The notes beneath the pieces are model-generated. The model searched no databases. It saw only the letters and a list, made by a program, of their open reading frames with translations, and was not told where the DNA came from. The translations under genes and the position numbers were made by a program. A DNA stretch of 64,000 nucleotides from Atherix ibis (Eukaryota > Arthropoda > Insecta > Diptera > Athericidae): the NCBI GenBank assembly GCA_958298945.1, contig OY282605.1, positions 111,100,267 through 111,164,266 on the forward strand. The letters are read 5' to 3'. How positions within the stretch are numbered: the stretch's first letter is position 1; every line of letters starts with the position of its first letter. Below, in pieces: positions 35,288 through 48,097 of this stretch.

Positions 35288-36269
35288 ATAACACATGGTG
35301 CTGTTTAAAAAAAATTTAAAAAGAAAATAGTTTTTCGATTTTAATGTAAGAGAAAAAATCCGCTATTAAAATTGTTAAAACACGCTTAAAAAAATATGCT
35401 CTATGAACAATTCTAGACTGTACACTGATTCCCTGAGTAGAGTCTAGAATTTATACTTTTAAAATCGTTTCATACCATCCTGGTTCAGTTTTCGGCATTA
35501 TTTTCCTCACAGCTCTTAGGAAAAAATTATGGGAGCAAACAGAAAAAAACGTTCATTAGACTTACTCGTAGTTGAATTTATGTACAAACATTATTTCATA
35601 CACAGTCGATGGGTACAAATGAACATAACTTATTTCATTTAGAATCAAAACACTGCATTTTTATCCGCTTTTAATGGCAGGGACTCCATGTCCTTGTAAA
35701 TGCACTGCTATTTTATTTTGCAATATTCTGCAAATAAGTATTTTGTATTCTATGCGATTTTGTTTTCAACGTGTGCAGAAAATCTGCACTTTGTACGATT
35801 CCACATGAACAACTGTTTACTTACGATTTAAAAAGGATTCATCCGTATTTCCAGGGAAGGTATTTTTAAAGTCTGTACGGAAATCATAAATTTCAAATAT
35901 CTTTTTTAATTCTCCTATTTTTCCCTTTAATACATTGTGGTAGTCATAATTGGGTGAAGTTTACAGGACATAGATACTTCTCAGAATATTTTTATTGAGT
36001 GAAATAAGCTTGTAAAAAATAATTTTAGAAGTTATAGAACTTTTCATACGTTTGTAGAAAAATATGAAAATTTCTTTAAATTCTATAATCGATATCAGTC
36101 TTATTAGAATTCGTATGGAAACCTTGAGGCTCAGAGTCTGTTTAAAAAGTATTTTTAGTTCAGTGTTTTTAGTGAAGATGGTAGATGGAGTTTTATTTAC
36201 GAAATGATTTTATAAAAGCGAAGTAGAGAAATTTTTGCAATGTAAAATACATAAGAGCGAAAGGAATAT

Positions 36270-36760
36270 TGCCCAGCCGTATTATTTGGTATCCTGGATT
36301 GCTTTCGAAGCTGCAGCGAATCTTTCCCTCTGATTATTTCCACATCCTCAAATCCTATCTCTCAAACCGCTATTCTTAGGTAACCTAAGCCCCTCACACG
36401 AAAATAAAAATAGAAATAAATCACAACGAATAGTAAACAATAGACGAAAACTAACAATATAAAGCAAACTTTTACTATACCGTGTGGTGCTGAAGCCAAT
36501 ATAGGCATACGGACTCTAACCAACCGAATCTGAACGCTACAATTCCGCACCCTTCGAAAAATTTAATGTTCGAAGATGTGATGTAAATGTTCGATTCATT
36601 CGCATCTCCCGTTTTAAAAAAAATCCTTTCTCGTCTATTCTACCACCCTAATCCTTTGGCAATAGAACTGTCCACTACCACCCTTCTGTTATACATCCAT
36701 AGACGTTTAAAATGGCGATGGCCGCGAGATTTTTTTAAAACTATGAAATAAATCATCTCG
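36270..36760 (+). pseudogene. Decayed jockey-type reverse transcriptase
   Basis: Plus-strand pieces in RT order with internal deletions: WYPGLLSKLQRIFPSDYFHILKSYLSNRY in a single frame from about 36290 (the finger/palm segment before the catalytic YADD); then, after a deletion, SKLLLYRVVLKPI-stop-AYGL (about 36460-36520); then RFIRISRFKKNPF, and a frame shift to LLLYIHRRLKRRWPRDFFK before a stop near 36745. The SKLLLY-LKPI-YG and HRRLKRRWPRD blocks align with the young copy at 30337-30807. The YADD box is missing. The 3' untranslated sequence differs from the 30-kb copy, so it is a related but distinct family. No poly(A) tail or target duplication found. Confidence 0.85.
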
Positions 36761-39700
36761 TTCTTTAGTATCTTCCCTTTCAAATATCTGATTGATATAA
36801 TTTATATTAAAAAAGAAGATGAGAATTAAAAGAGTTTTGTAAAATTTTTGAAGTTTGTCAAGTTACTAAAACTTATGCATTTTCAGTTTTGCATGTGGTG
36901 TATAATTATAGTCCTAAATATTATACTTTCGGATTATCTATAATTATACTGCCATTGAGGTTTAATGAGGAACCTTGTTCATGATGGTAACAGTAATTGT
37001 CACATGGTATAAAAATGTGCTACTTTTTTTCAAAAACACGTACAAAAAAATGTGTTTTTGAGTTCTTCTTTTTTTTTGGGAAAAAAATATAAAAAAATCC
37101 CAATTAAATCAAAATTTGCATATTTTCTTTAAATTGTTCCCAATAGAAGGAAGCTAAAATGAAAATTTTCGAACCGTTCTGAATACAATTTTGTAGAAAT
37201 GTTGTGGTTAAAAAACTTTTAGAATAAATTAAAATAAGTACGTGAAAAGAAGTTAAAAAAAAATGCTCAAAAAGTTAACAAAATTAAACTAAATAAACGG
37301 GCAAAACAGGACAAACGAAAAAATATCTTCTTTATATTGAAAAAAAACTTTTTCTTTTAAAACTGACCTGTACTACGACTAAATTCAGTTATATAGAAGC
37401 AGGGGTTAACTTTTATAATGTTATAAAAATTATAATAATAAAAAAAAATACATGGAGAAATACAATTCATGTTGTCCATTTTTTTTCGAGTTCGACTTCG
37501 TGGTTCTTGAAAATGTCGAAAATGTCGAAAATTTTATGTCTACAGACTATCGTCAAATTACCATTAAAACGAAACTGAGCAGTTTTTCGGTGTATCCTTC
37601 TAGGATCAGAATCAATTTTAACGCTGTTGATACTGGAAATATTTCCATTTTCAATTTTATTTCAATATCAAACATCAAATGCAAATGTCTCTGAAACAAA
37701 TTCATTTCAATACAAAAACACTACCTCGACGATAGTCAGAATTCAATCAAATTGCGGGTTCGCTCGTCTCGTCCCATGACAGACGTCCCTGTTAATACAG
37801 AAATGCACAGCCGCAAGATGTTCATATGCAGTCAGCCATCAGTAAATAGTCATCCTGTTAGGATGCGTGGACTTGAAATTTCGATTATGAAACTCTTTAA
37901 TTCCAATTCAACAAATTCTCTGTAAATGTCAAACTGTTCTCGAATAAATTAAATTATTTGCTGTCATGTGTTTTTTGGCTGTGGTTGTGGTGAATAAGAA
38001 AACTTCCCCAACATTTCCTGGAATATCTTGAGGATGAAAATTCTTGTTTTTCCGGTGGGTACATATGTTGAGGTAACTTTTTATTGTCAAAAAGCTCGGT
38101 TAGATTGGATTAGGAAATAATAATGTGTTCTTGAAGGTCCCGAGTTGGGAAGAGTAGAGCCAAAAATGGGAGTATTATATACATGGGTGTATACAAAATA
38201 AAATAATAACTCGATTCTTGTGGTTGTTTTTTCTAGGAATTTCTTTTATTCGACCTATAATAGCGGTAAGGTTATTTTTTTTATATTATATCTGACGATT
38301 AAAAGGATTGGAAAATATCAATTATGTGAACAAGCAGAAAATCCTATTTATAGAAGGTAAATTAAAGATAAAATCACGTTAACAACTTAAAAACCTTAAA
38401 AGAATGGCATGTGTTTCAACAAACCATTTTTAATTTTTTCATATTTTATATCATAATAAAGAAAAACATTGTCATGTATTCTGTTTTGATAAAAAAATCA
38501 ATTTCAAAGTCAGAATTACTCCTTAAATTAAAAATAAATTATTACTTAAATTATGCATAATTTTTTTTACAATTTTTCTATATTTAAGTGTTGTTGATTT
38601 GGCGGATTTCTTCGATAAAAATTTACCACCATAATATTCTTTTATTTTTACAAAGAAAGTATTTTTTATATGCCCTGATTAAGCAGTACAATAACATCTG
38701 CGTTAAATACACGACGATTTTAAGTTCGAATCAATCCACACAAATGGCTGGTGTGCTGTAACTTTAAGTTGTGGTCTGAGTCGTTGTGACAATTAGATTT
38801 AAGTACAATTGTAATAAAAATAATTTTAAAAAATAATAAAAATAAAAAAATAGAATATGAAAAAAAACCTTTTTTTTTAATGTATATTTTAATATAAATT
38901 CCATTCTTCTATTTTTGTCTTTGATAGTAAATTAAAGAAATTTAAAATTTTTAAAAATGTTCTCCATAGGGCTGATAATGAAATTACTTTTATGCTAGAA
39001 GCAACAGCAAAATAATTTGCCCAAAAATAAAATTAAGATTTCATAATCAATAATAATAAAATTTCATACGAAATTTTCTCTATAATCAATTAAAATAGAT
39101 TATTAGAAAATGCACAGAAAAACATGTGGATTAATTATCCTTTCATTAACAAAAAAGTGCGGAAAAAACACATGAAAATCCCATCAGCCATCAGATATAA
39201 GAAAATATCAATACCAGCTTTCAGAAGGAAAAACCAATCGTGGATAAATACCCGTATTGATCAAATACAACAACCCGAAATGGACATAATGGCTGCCTCT
39301 CCTACTAGACGAAAGCATAGCACCGCACGAGACTGCATGACCTACAATCTGCTAAGCGAAGACAAAAACATGATCTTAAAAACCAATCCAAATGCAACTA
39401 CATCATAATACTCGTATTATATTGATAATGATCAGGTTTCATTATTGACTAGGCTCGGGGATGGTTCGTTTTTATGTGGACGAGAATAAAGTTCTATTAT
39501 TTTATCCCAAATACTATTATTGTCAGAGTATATATTATATATTGCAAGTGTGAGTCCTTTAATTCAACATTAAAGAAAAGATTTTTCTTTTTCAAAATAA
39601 ATTTGAATTAAATTTTTTCTTCTTTACTCAAAATAAAAAAAAAATTACTTTCACTTTACCGAGCGAATAAATTCCCATACTAGACATGAAATTATATTTC

Positions 39701-41481
39701 TTCAATCAAATCTCCTTCGTTACTGATTTGTTATTAATTTCTTTTCATCTTGTAATAAATATGAATATATAAATAAATTTGTACAGGAAACCTTTTTTCT
39801 GATAAATTCTGTTTTTATACTTACGCTTATGACATTATCAAATTTTTCATAAATAAAAGTCAATATTTTGAATAATTTCATGTTGGGTACGTTTTTGTTT
39901 CGTTCTTAACTTTATCCACAAAAGAGAAAACATCTTCAAGATCAAAGTTAAGTCGAAAAGGTGAGTTGTTTTTCTATATTGTTTTTTTTTTCTACTTTTA
40001 TTTTTAGTTATCCTCTTTACTGCATTTTTAATTTTTTAAATTTTTTTTTATAATAAACTCGATTACCGATATTATGATGAAAAAATGTTAAAAGTTAATA
40101 TAAATAAAAATAAAAATGAATTTAAATGAATTTTGCCAAGAGGGAATATTTACCCTGAAGGAATGGTATAAACACTGTGTATACATAACAAATACCTTCA
40201 TACATAGGTACATATATGGATGTAATATTTGTGTACATTCATTTTAATTTCTTTATTTGTATACTCAAACCCAGATGGAAATAAATTTGTTAGAAAATGA
40301 AAACAACTCAAAGGTTATCATTTTCATAAATGTGAATATATAAATAAGAGAACACAATAAATTGGTTTTTATTTTCAAAAGAGAAGAAAATAATCTATTT
40401 AAAAATGTAAAATAATAGGGATGATGGGTATTTTTTCTTCTTGAATATTTCGTATTCTCCAAATGACTGAAGGTCACAATAAAACAACAAATACACACGA
40501 GATATTAGAAAATTTAAATAAAGGTGAACATTTGTTAAATTTTCAATTTATAAAGGGATGAGAGAAAAAATAATTACACAATTGATTTTATAAAAGTATC
40601 TTTATTTAAGCAATGCGTAAATTTCATATCAAATAAAGTATGTAGAATGTAAAGGAAATACGACTGAGTTAACACATAATTATGGATATGTTAAGATTAA
40701 TTTAACTAAAAGAGGAGGTTTTGTAACAATTTAAAAAAAAAAAAATGAATAAGTTTCAAAAATTAAATAAACGAACAAAAATTAGTTGTGATAGAATTTT
40801 CTTTACAAATATTGAAAAATTTTAAATATTTCAAAATATTTACTGTTTTCCTGTTTGAGTTGGCGTTCCACAAAGTAGCAGTGTCGGACCCATGTTATAC
40901 AACAAAATCCAAAAGATATTTTTAATTTTAGTAACATACTTTTAAATATGAAAATAGATATTAATATATTTGTATTTTGAAAATATTCTAAAATAATTAA
41001 ATTATTTCAACAACCTCGTTTGTAGAGCAAAAACCAATTAACGTCAACGAAATGGAAGATGCTATTTGAAGTGGTCGTAATATTAATGAGGTATTAATAA
41101 AATTATATGTCGATTTTTTTAGATATAAGATCTACACATGATGGTATTAGGAGTATTTATTAATAAAAACTTTATAACATTTTTATTTCTATTAAATTAA
41201 GTACATTTCACAGAAATTCTATAAAATTTTGATTATTAAATAGTCGTAATACTTAATATGGATAACAATACATTTAATATGATAATTTGTAAAATATAAA
41301 TTATGCTTTTTAAAGACGAGTGAACGTTTAGGCTGGAATTTATTTAAATGAATTTTTAGAACATATTTTAACTACTCCTTTTTATGTTCACATTATTATT
41401 TTTTATTTATCATAGTCGAAGTAATTTTTAAAATATGATTTGGTTTTTTTTTAATATCAGAAAACTTACTTTAATCAATTT
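36761..41481. other. Unique AT-rich DNA, no confirmed gene
   Basis: No transposon recognised. A small GC-richer patch occurs at about 37725-37870 and a frame of unknown meaning at 39124-39408 (separate entry). GTTCGAATC near 38725 is not part of a tRNA fold. TACTCGTA occurs at about 39409. Confidence 0.45.
39124..39408 (+). CDS. Uncharacterised 94-codon frame
   Basis: Begins MWINYPFINKKVRKKH and ends at TAA 39406-39408. It is rich in Lys, Arg, Asn and Ser, with a more balanced base composition from 39230 to 39400 than its surroundings. I see no known motif, signal peptide or membrane segment. It has no neighbouring exon I can define and no clear splice sites. It might be an exon fragment or part of an unrecognised repeat, but a chance frame is more likely. 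Confidence 0.15.
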   Translation: MWINYPFINKKVRKKHMKIPSAIRYKKISIPAFRRKNQSWINTRIDQIQQPEMDIMAASPTRRKHSTARDCMTYNLLSEDKNMILKTNPNATTS

Positions 41482-41510
41482 ATAATAATAATAATAATAA
41501 TAATAATATA
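41482..41510. repeat. (AAT)n microsatellite, possible 3' tail of the adjacent LINE
   Basis: About nine uninterrupted AAT units; on the LINE's coding (minus) strand it reads (ATT)n. Some insect LINEs end in trinucleotide repeats rather than poly(A), so it could mark the retrotransposon's 3' end. Confidence 0.7.
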
Positions 41511-42490
41511 AAGAGGGCGCATAGTCTCAAAACCACTACGACCAATGAGGTCTTTTGTGATGAATAACGCTAACTCATATAATAGTAATATTGAGGCTTT
41601 TAGCGAACCTCAACAGCATATTGGTAGGTAGCCAGGAGATTTCGTAGGAAGCAATAGACATAGAAAGGTTCTGGTCCAATAAATTAGCTTGGATTGAATA
41701 TCAGATGGGAAACGAGCTTTCAATGCAGCTTGGCTGTCTGGCATGATGAACATCTTTGCGCTACGTAGCTTCCTTCTGATAACCTCTCTAGCAGAAAGGT
41801 CTATAGCATGCATTTCTGACTGAAAAATGGATGGGGATTCACCAAGGGCCTTAGATAGATGGTAATAAGGTCCACTAGACCCGTCCTAACACCCTCATCC
41901 GTTTTCGATCCGTCTGTATAAAGTAAGAAGGCCCCTTCTTTGAATAATGGCTCTCCCTTCTTTTAAGTTAGACGGTCCGTGAAAACCACTTTGAAGAACA
42001 GGTTTAATTAGGTTGCATCGGCATTGCGTCCAAGTGATAGTTGGCTACCTGGATTTCTTTTAGGTCCGATTTAACTTTAAGATGTTCAAACAGGTCGCCT
42101 GCTTTAAAGGTTTTGAAATCTCTTAACCTGAGAGCTAATTTACCCCCTTCCCTTTGAATATGCAAAGATAGCTGGTCTAAAACAGCTTCAAGAGCTGTCG
42201 TGGGGCAAGTTATTAGGGCATCTGTAATACCTTAGTACGCCAGTCTTTGAACCTTACGAAGAGTTCTTTGGGCAGTACGTTGTTCAGCCTAAGTCCACCA
42301 AACGAAAGCTTCGAAAACCAAACGATAATAGATCTAACTATTGCCAGACATGACCACTGTATCCTTTTTTGACTGCAGACTCCAGGTTTTATCGAAGGCT
42401 GCAGTTACTCTATCAGTAACTCAGGTAAGGTGAGAGTTCCAAGTCATCTCAGTAGAATATTCAACTTCAGTTCCATTCACCTTGACTTAA
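41482..42490 (-). pseudogene. Non-LTR retrotransposon ORF2 relic: RT C-terminus plus RNase H
   Basis: Minus-strand reading gives the region after RT: TEMTWNSHLT, VTDRVTAAFDKTWSLQ, TLRKVQRLAY-GITDALITCPTTALEAVLDQLSLHIQ in two short frames, then ALRLRDFKT. Below that comes an RNase H domain: YTDGSKTDEG (about 41892-41920, first catalytic Asp), FQSEMHAIDLSAREVI (catalytic Glu) and MPDSQAALKA (second Asp). The KvQRLA-iT-CPT-ALE pattern followed by RNase H is seen in R1/LOA/I-type insect LINEs. Frameshifts and stops are scattered through it. The low-coordinate end runs into a TTA/AAT trinucleotide tract (41482-41510), which may be the element's original 3' tail. No target duplication identified. 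Confidence 0.82.
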
Positions 42491-42696
42491 TCTATTATAT
42501 AATATTACCATAATAATTGTATTTTCAGTCTCTGTACTATAAAATATTAATATGAGTTTCGCAAGAGAAACAAGACTCTTTCTGGACCATAAATATAGTG
42601 CAAATTTAAAAAGTTGCATTTTAAAAAGTAAATAAAAAAAACTAGTGCATATTTTTTTAAATTTCCGGTTTTATTAGAAAGATTGAACCTTGAAAT

Positions 42697-42965
42697 TTAA
42701 GAATGAAATACAACATCATTTAAATGACTGCCACGGTTGGCCTTACAGTACCCCATTCGCTCGACCCAATTTTTCAGTACATTTTCGTTTGTCTGGGCCT
42801 GTATCTCTTCAATGGCAACTTTGAGTTCGTGTTTCAAGGCCTCAATTGTCTCTATATGGCTTGCGCAACATTTATCCTTAACGGCTCCTCACAGAAAATA
42901 ATCCAACGGGCTCAAATCACAGCTCCGAGGCGGCCAATTGACATCACAATTTCGGCTGATTTTTC
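42697..42965 (-). pseudogene. Tc1/mariner-superfamily transposase C-terminal relic (WPPRSCDL-type)
   Basis: Almost continuous minus-strand frame: CDVNWPPRSCDLSPLDYFL, then a stop (TGA where relatives have Trp), GAVKDKCCASHIETIEALKH, ELKVAIEEIQAQTNENVLKN, WVERMGYCKANRGSHLNDVV, stop at 42697. WPPRSCDL-PLDYFLWG carries the last catalytic acidic residue of this lineage, and RGSHLND-V-FH is its usual C-terminus. Only the last 90 residues remain; upstream sequence (above 42965) is not recognisable. It belongs to the same lineage as relics at 12345 and 51935 but is less decayed. Confidence 0.9.
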
Positions 42966-45894
42966 GGTTTTCGAAAGTTCTCAATATTTCCCAGTTTTCT
43001 GGGAACTTTTAAATGGTCCACCCCATTTTATTACGACATAATATCAGTTATAAATAGAGTCGGTTTATTGTAATTAAAATTAAAATTAAAAAATATACTG
43101 ATGTGCGTGAAAATAGGGACTTCTGATATCCTGATACCAATGTATATTCAAAAATTCGCCTACGTTCAAATTTGGAAAAAATGTCCCAAAATTATAATAA
43201 AAATTGATAAATTATCATGACGAAAAAAATACGAGTATTGGTAAATAATATTTATAGAAAGTGCAATACAATAACAAAAATTCCAATTAATAAAGTTTTA
43301 TTAAAGGACTCATCAATAAAATGAAAATTCAGTCAGCCGAAAAATGAATTTTTCGATTTCATTCCCTTAACTACGCCGTTTATAAGCATGGTACGGGTTT
43401 AAACTGAATCTTTTATTGAAATCATAATTATTTAAATCAAAAATATAAATAATGATAATTTCTATTTACATTATTATAGATTTTTGTAAACTAATGAGAA
43501 TTTCGCAAATTAAAAATTTCTCTTTTACTAAATAGAAAATCAATATTTTTTCTTTGATTTTATTATTCTTTTCACTAATAACTAGTCATAATTACTCAAA
43601 AAAGTTTTCAATTACAATCCGGGAAATATTTTTGTAGATTTATGAAATTTCCACAAATGCACAGAAGAAAATACAATAAATCGAAAAGACTAAGATTAGA
43701 TCAACTTTCTTAAAATAGGATTTTTTTTATAAATACATTAAAACTATGCTTATTTTGATTTAGTTTCTTCAATACATTTTTCTTTTTTTTCAACCATTAT
43801 CGAATTTAAATAAAGTGTGAACTAATTTTATAGTTTTAATAAAAAAAAAACAATTTCTCTTAATTTTTCTTTAAGAAACAATTTATATTTTATCTAATAT
43901 TTTTCTAGTTTTGCCCCAATAAATTCTCCACGTCTCCAAATAACATACTTTATGTTAAATTTATCAACAATAAAAAAACAAAACAAAAACACATGCAATT
44001 TCTTGTAAACTCGTGTTGGAATTATTGAATATGTTTTTGAGAAAAGCAAATGAGAAAAACCACTTTTCGTCATCTAATAAATTTCGCATTAAATGTTATT
44101 TTTGGCACCACCTTTAACATTAGCCGATAGTCAGCTAAGTATCTGATGAAAATTTTCCAAAAATTTCTAAGATATTCAATGTATTTTTTGTTGTTCTTAT
44201 TTAGAAAAGTAAAAGAAAACAACAACAATGACTAAGAGGAGCAAAAATATCCACACACAAAAATTAAGGAAAATTACAAAAGTTGATACAACAAAAATAA
44301 CATTCAATAACTTGTAGTCAATATCATTACTTTTTATGATATTGGAAATTTTTATAAATTTTGTTTATTAATAAGAGTTTAATTTTTCTTGTTGACCTAT
44401 TCTGCTTCCGTTTTTTTTATTGTATTTTCACTTTTTACATTTTCAATTAATATCAAATTGCAATAATTTCATTTATGCATTCCCGTTCCTGTTGTAGATG
44501 GTTTCATTTCGTCGATGAACTATTTTTAAAAACTTTCACTATTTCGTCGTGTTTATTTTCGTCACAAAAAATGAGCCTAATTAATTCGGAGCGCCAATAC
44601 AACGCATTCAAAGTGAGCGTATGCCATTGTATTTGACGTTAAGTTAACGTTTCTGTCGCGGACAACAAAGTCGTCACTGTCGTCATACTACACCGTCACC
44701 TGGGCGGCTGTTTGGTTAAGGGGTAAATGGGCGAATTGGTGGGAGGCAGGGTAGTTGGGCAGCCTAGTATTTGATTGAGTTGCGGACATCGTTTTGCTGG
44801 CGCGCTGCCGATTTTATCTTTTAAAATAATACGCTTTGGCGGCATTCAAACAAAAATCGCAATGCTAAGAAAAAAAAATCTCGGTCGCCGGTGTAGTTCC
44901 GCCGTCTGTAGGGATCGGACTGTTTGCTGTTGTGTCGTTTTGTGTTTGATGTCGTAGATAAGTGTAGCGAGGAATTCTTATTGATAGTGGTCAGTATTTC
45001 GAACGTGATTTTTTGTATTTGCACGTAAAAATTTTGCACTGAAAAATTCACCTCAATTCCATTCGAAAATCGACCAGGAACACTTTTTTTTATGGCGAAT
45101 ATCATATGTGAATTAGAATCAAAATCTTGAAGATCGATTTGTTTTTTGTTTGTATTTTTTGGTGGTTTTTCTAATTGTGGATTGTGATTTTATTGTGTAT
45201 TCAAAATATATGTAGTTCTAAATCGATGGCAGGCACACATACATATGCTTACATACTCACTAATTTGGTCAGAGTTCGATCGAAACTGCCTTATCAGCAC
45301 ACAATCTGCAGTATGATTCGACAACACTTTGCAAAAGATGGCACTACCGCCAATCAGGTGGTAAACTTACAGATTGTAAAATGTATGAGAGCCAATTGCA
45401 AATTTCAACATGAACTTTGATAACAATTTTTTATTATTATATATATTTGATCGAACTTAAAGTTTAAAAACATGAAAATTATTCAAATCTGACAAAGTAT
45501 TGACATTAAAAAATATTTCAATATTAATAAGAATAGAACTAAATCCTATCAAGTTACAAATTTTATTTGAAAAATAAATAAATGTGAAATATTATTTATA
45601 ATTTGAAATTTTCAATATATTGAACTATTATTATATTTATAAGATTTTCATATTAAAATAAATATTTTGGAAAAAGATGTAATATATTTCGAAATGCTCT
45701 CTCTTAACTATGAAAAAATATTTTACCAATTATGATAATTTTTTTATTTCAACTCCTTGCAATGAAATAAGAAGAAATCAAATTCAATAATAAAATTGGT
45801 TTTAAATAGTTTTGCATCACATGAATTCAGTATCTTTACAGTTTTAGTTATAAGAATGGAAATGAGCTAATTATCGTTGTTTATGGTGCATTAT
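42966..45894. other. AT-rich DNA with a GC-elevated, promoter-like island
   Basis: Nothing recognised except the island at about 44580-45120 (separate entry). TACGAGTA occurs at about 43231. Confidence 0.45.
44580..45120. promoter_or_regulatory. GC-elevated island, candidate promoter or 5' untranslated exon
   Basis: This stretch is clearly richer in G+C and CpG than the surrounding DNA (for example around 44690-44800 and 44875-44930) and holds no transposon motif or long A/T runs until 45080. Fly genes often have such unique GC-raised sequence at promoters and 5' untranslated exons. A TCAGT initiator-like word occurs near 44990, but no matching downstream element or TATA box is convincing, and the strand cannot be set. 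No start codon with a real coding frame follows within the window. The 3' side (45175-45420) has an 81-codon frame without recognisable content. Confidence 0.3.
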
Positions 45895-46112
45895 TGGAGG
45901 TTCGGTCTAGACCTGCTGAATTAAACTCATTCACAGTCTCACAAATCTTCAATATTCTGGCCAATACCATCACTCCATCGAAGGTAGAATCTGCCTTGTC
46001 TTCTCCTACCATAAATGCGGCTACTGTAGCCTTTTCTAGCTGGTTCTTTCTCATCCACACATATTAAATGATCCAGCCACCACAGCCCTTTGACTGAGCA
46101 GTTCATTTTAAT
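45895..46112 (-). pseudogene. Non-LTR retrotransposon C-terminal scrap (RTE-like tail)
   Basis: A single minus-strand frame reads LWWLDHLICVDEKEPARKGY then SSRIYGRRRQGRFYLRWSDG then IGQNIEDL and a stop, with a further AGL in another frame. The pattern L-W-x-HL-x-R/D-x(4)-PARK-x(5)-GRRRQGRxxLRW-DGI is the familiar tail of several LINE-encoded RT proteins in arthropods (LRWLGHV...RRRGRPRLRW). RT motifs upstream are absent. The clade assignment (RTE-like) is from memory of family sequences and tentative. Confidence 0.65.
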
Positions 46113-46654
46113 GTAGGAGGCTAAAAAAATTATCCAAATAATACATGTTATCAGGACTCAAATACGAGTAGTCTATTCAGTTATACATGACTAATGATAT
46201 TAATAATCATAGTAACATTTTTTCGTTAATTTAAATTGTGTTAAATATCACTTTTTCGGTATTCTACCTTTAAGTGTCTTTAATACAATAATTTCTTCTC
46301 AAGTTCCCTTATTCAGGCTTTCATTTTTTGAACCAGATTACATCCCCACCATACACACTCGTTATCGTCAAATTACTTTTAGGTTCTAGTTCTACAAGAT
46401 TTCAACTCTGATATATACACAAGTTTATTTATGCTACAAACAACTCTACATTAGAATCTCTTGAACCAACAAAGCCCTATATTAGGGGTGATTGAAAATT
46501 TTAGTTAAAACTAGTCCACAATAAAAATACCTAATTAGATTCTTAAAACATCAATTCTTATAAATTCAAATTAGAATCATTCACTGTTATAAATTCAAAA
46601 TTATTTTGGCACAAATTAAAGCAATTTACCATTAATTTCTCGAAGCGTGTCATA

Positions 46655-46765
46655 AAGTAAAAGAGTTTTTATATTGTATTTGTTTACTTTTATATAAAAA
46701 TAACTAATGTGAAAAACTTTAATTTATTACATTAAGTAAAGCATTTTTAATATTGTATTTGTTTA
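46655..46765. repeat. 32-bp direct repeat pair
   Basis: Units 46655-46686 and 46734-46765 both start AAGTAAA and share TATTGTATTTGTTTA, with a few mismatches; spacing is 79 bp. Confidence 0.75.
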
Positions 46766-47550
46766 ACCATATTTTCATATTACAGCTGTTAATATTTGAT
46801 CTAAATTCGTTTGACTAAATCTCCATCTTTTTCTGTAAAAAGTATGCATTTTTGATAAAGATTTAATATATTTTTAGACTATAAACGTAATAAAATAAAA
46901 TATATGCTCGTACAATAACCATAACCAGCAACAAATTCAAAATAATTTCCATTTTTATTACCTTTTGAATACTTAAGCAAATTACCGCTTAAATTAACCA
47001 AATTTACGTATATTCTATGTAAATTTTTCCAATTTATAGGCATCTAAGGATATATCGTCTTTGGCTTATACCAAAAATCTTATTTGGCTGCATATACGAG
47101 TACTCATACATACATCGACAACCTGCTTTATCTTTTCATCTCCAAAAACGATCGGCAAGTATAAGCGTCGATGTGTGCAAATAATTTTTATCAAAATCCA
47201 AGCTGATCCTATTAAAATGTACAATATTCGGATAATTTGATTCTAAATCATTTTGATGAGAAAATTAAAAATAAAATATAAACAACATTTTCGTTTAGAT
47301 AAAATTTTCACTCAAAGAATTGAAAGCCAAAAAATGGCAAGTATCGTAATTTGACGAAATAATTGAGTTAATTTTCTTGAAAAAGTTTAAAAGTCTGCCC
47401 ATAAAATTTTAATTATTCCAGATGCTTCGCTAATTCAAGTTATAATCCAAAGATTTATGTTTTTAGAAATTTATTTCTTGTTCAAATTTTGTTTTGAAGT
47501 CGATTTTCTAATTGAAAATAAAAAAAAATTGATATTCTTTTTTATAAGTA

Positions 47551-47660
47551 AATAATGCAATTAATAATAATAATTTGTTATAATGCAATTATTATTATTA
47601 ATTGCATTATTTTAATTAAGTTTTCTTAATTAAAATAATGCAATTAATAATAATAATTTG
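47551..47660. repeat. Three-part repeat, plus/minus/plus, with a 34-bp hairpin
   Basis: Unit 1 (47551-47577) contains AATAATGCAATTAATAATAA. Unit 2 (47587-47620) is its reverse complement, extended. Unit 3 (47625-47658) is again the forward form. Units 2 and 3 form a perfect 34-bp hairpin with a 4-base TTTT loop. This is a hallmark of two successive template switches during replication, although the AT-rich content makes hairpins easier by chance. Confidence 0.9.
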
Positions 47661-48097
47661 CTACAAATTTCAGTGATGTTCTTACAATTACAAGTTTGGT
47701 GTAAGAAAATCGCGGTTATACCATATTCTTAAAAATTCGAATAACGTTTTTGAAAATCTTCGATAGCCAAAAATCCCAGAACGCTGGTACGAAAATTAAT
47801 TCATTTTCAATAATTGATATTTAGTTCATACAAATTCGGGTTTTCTTATCTAGAAATTGAAGTTTAATCTTACAAATACAAGTTACGTTTCTAGATAAAT
47901 AAAATTTGTTTTCTCAAATCAAAAAAAACAAAAATTTTGTTTTCTTGAAACAAGTATAAAGTTTTACCAATGTTAGTTTTGATCTTGCAAATTCGAATTG
48001 TTGTTTGAATGCACTCAAAAGGCAATTTGACGAGATTACTGTTATTTTAAATCCAAACTATATTTTCGAATATGAGAGTAAAAGTAAATTTTTATAA

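Larger units (their letters stand above)
33584..36269. other. AT-rich DNA with a large hairpin; no confirmed gene
   Basis: Contains the 73-bp-arm hairpin 35126-35287 and the uncharacterised frame 34856-35272 (separate entries), plus a small 10-bp-arm hairpin (ATTCTAGACT and its complement) at about 35410-35452. Otherwise nothing recognised. Confidence 0.5.

Noticed and set aside
38700..38790. GTTCGAATC, like the T-arm of a tRNA gene
   Set aside because: No acceptor, D-arm or anticodon stem can be folded around it.
42724..43041. A 105-codon plus-strand frame
   Set aside because: It is antisense to the Tc1-type C-terminal relic (WPPRSCDL block) on the minus strand.
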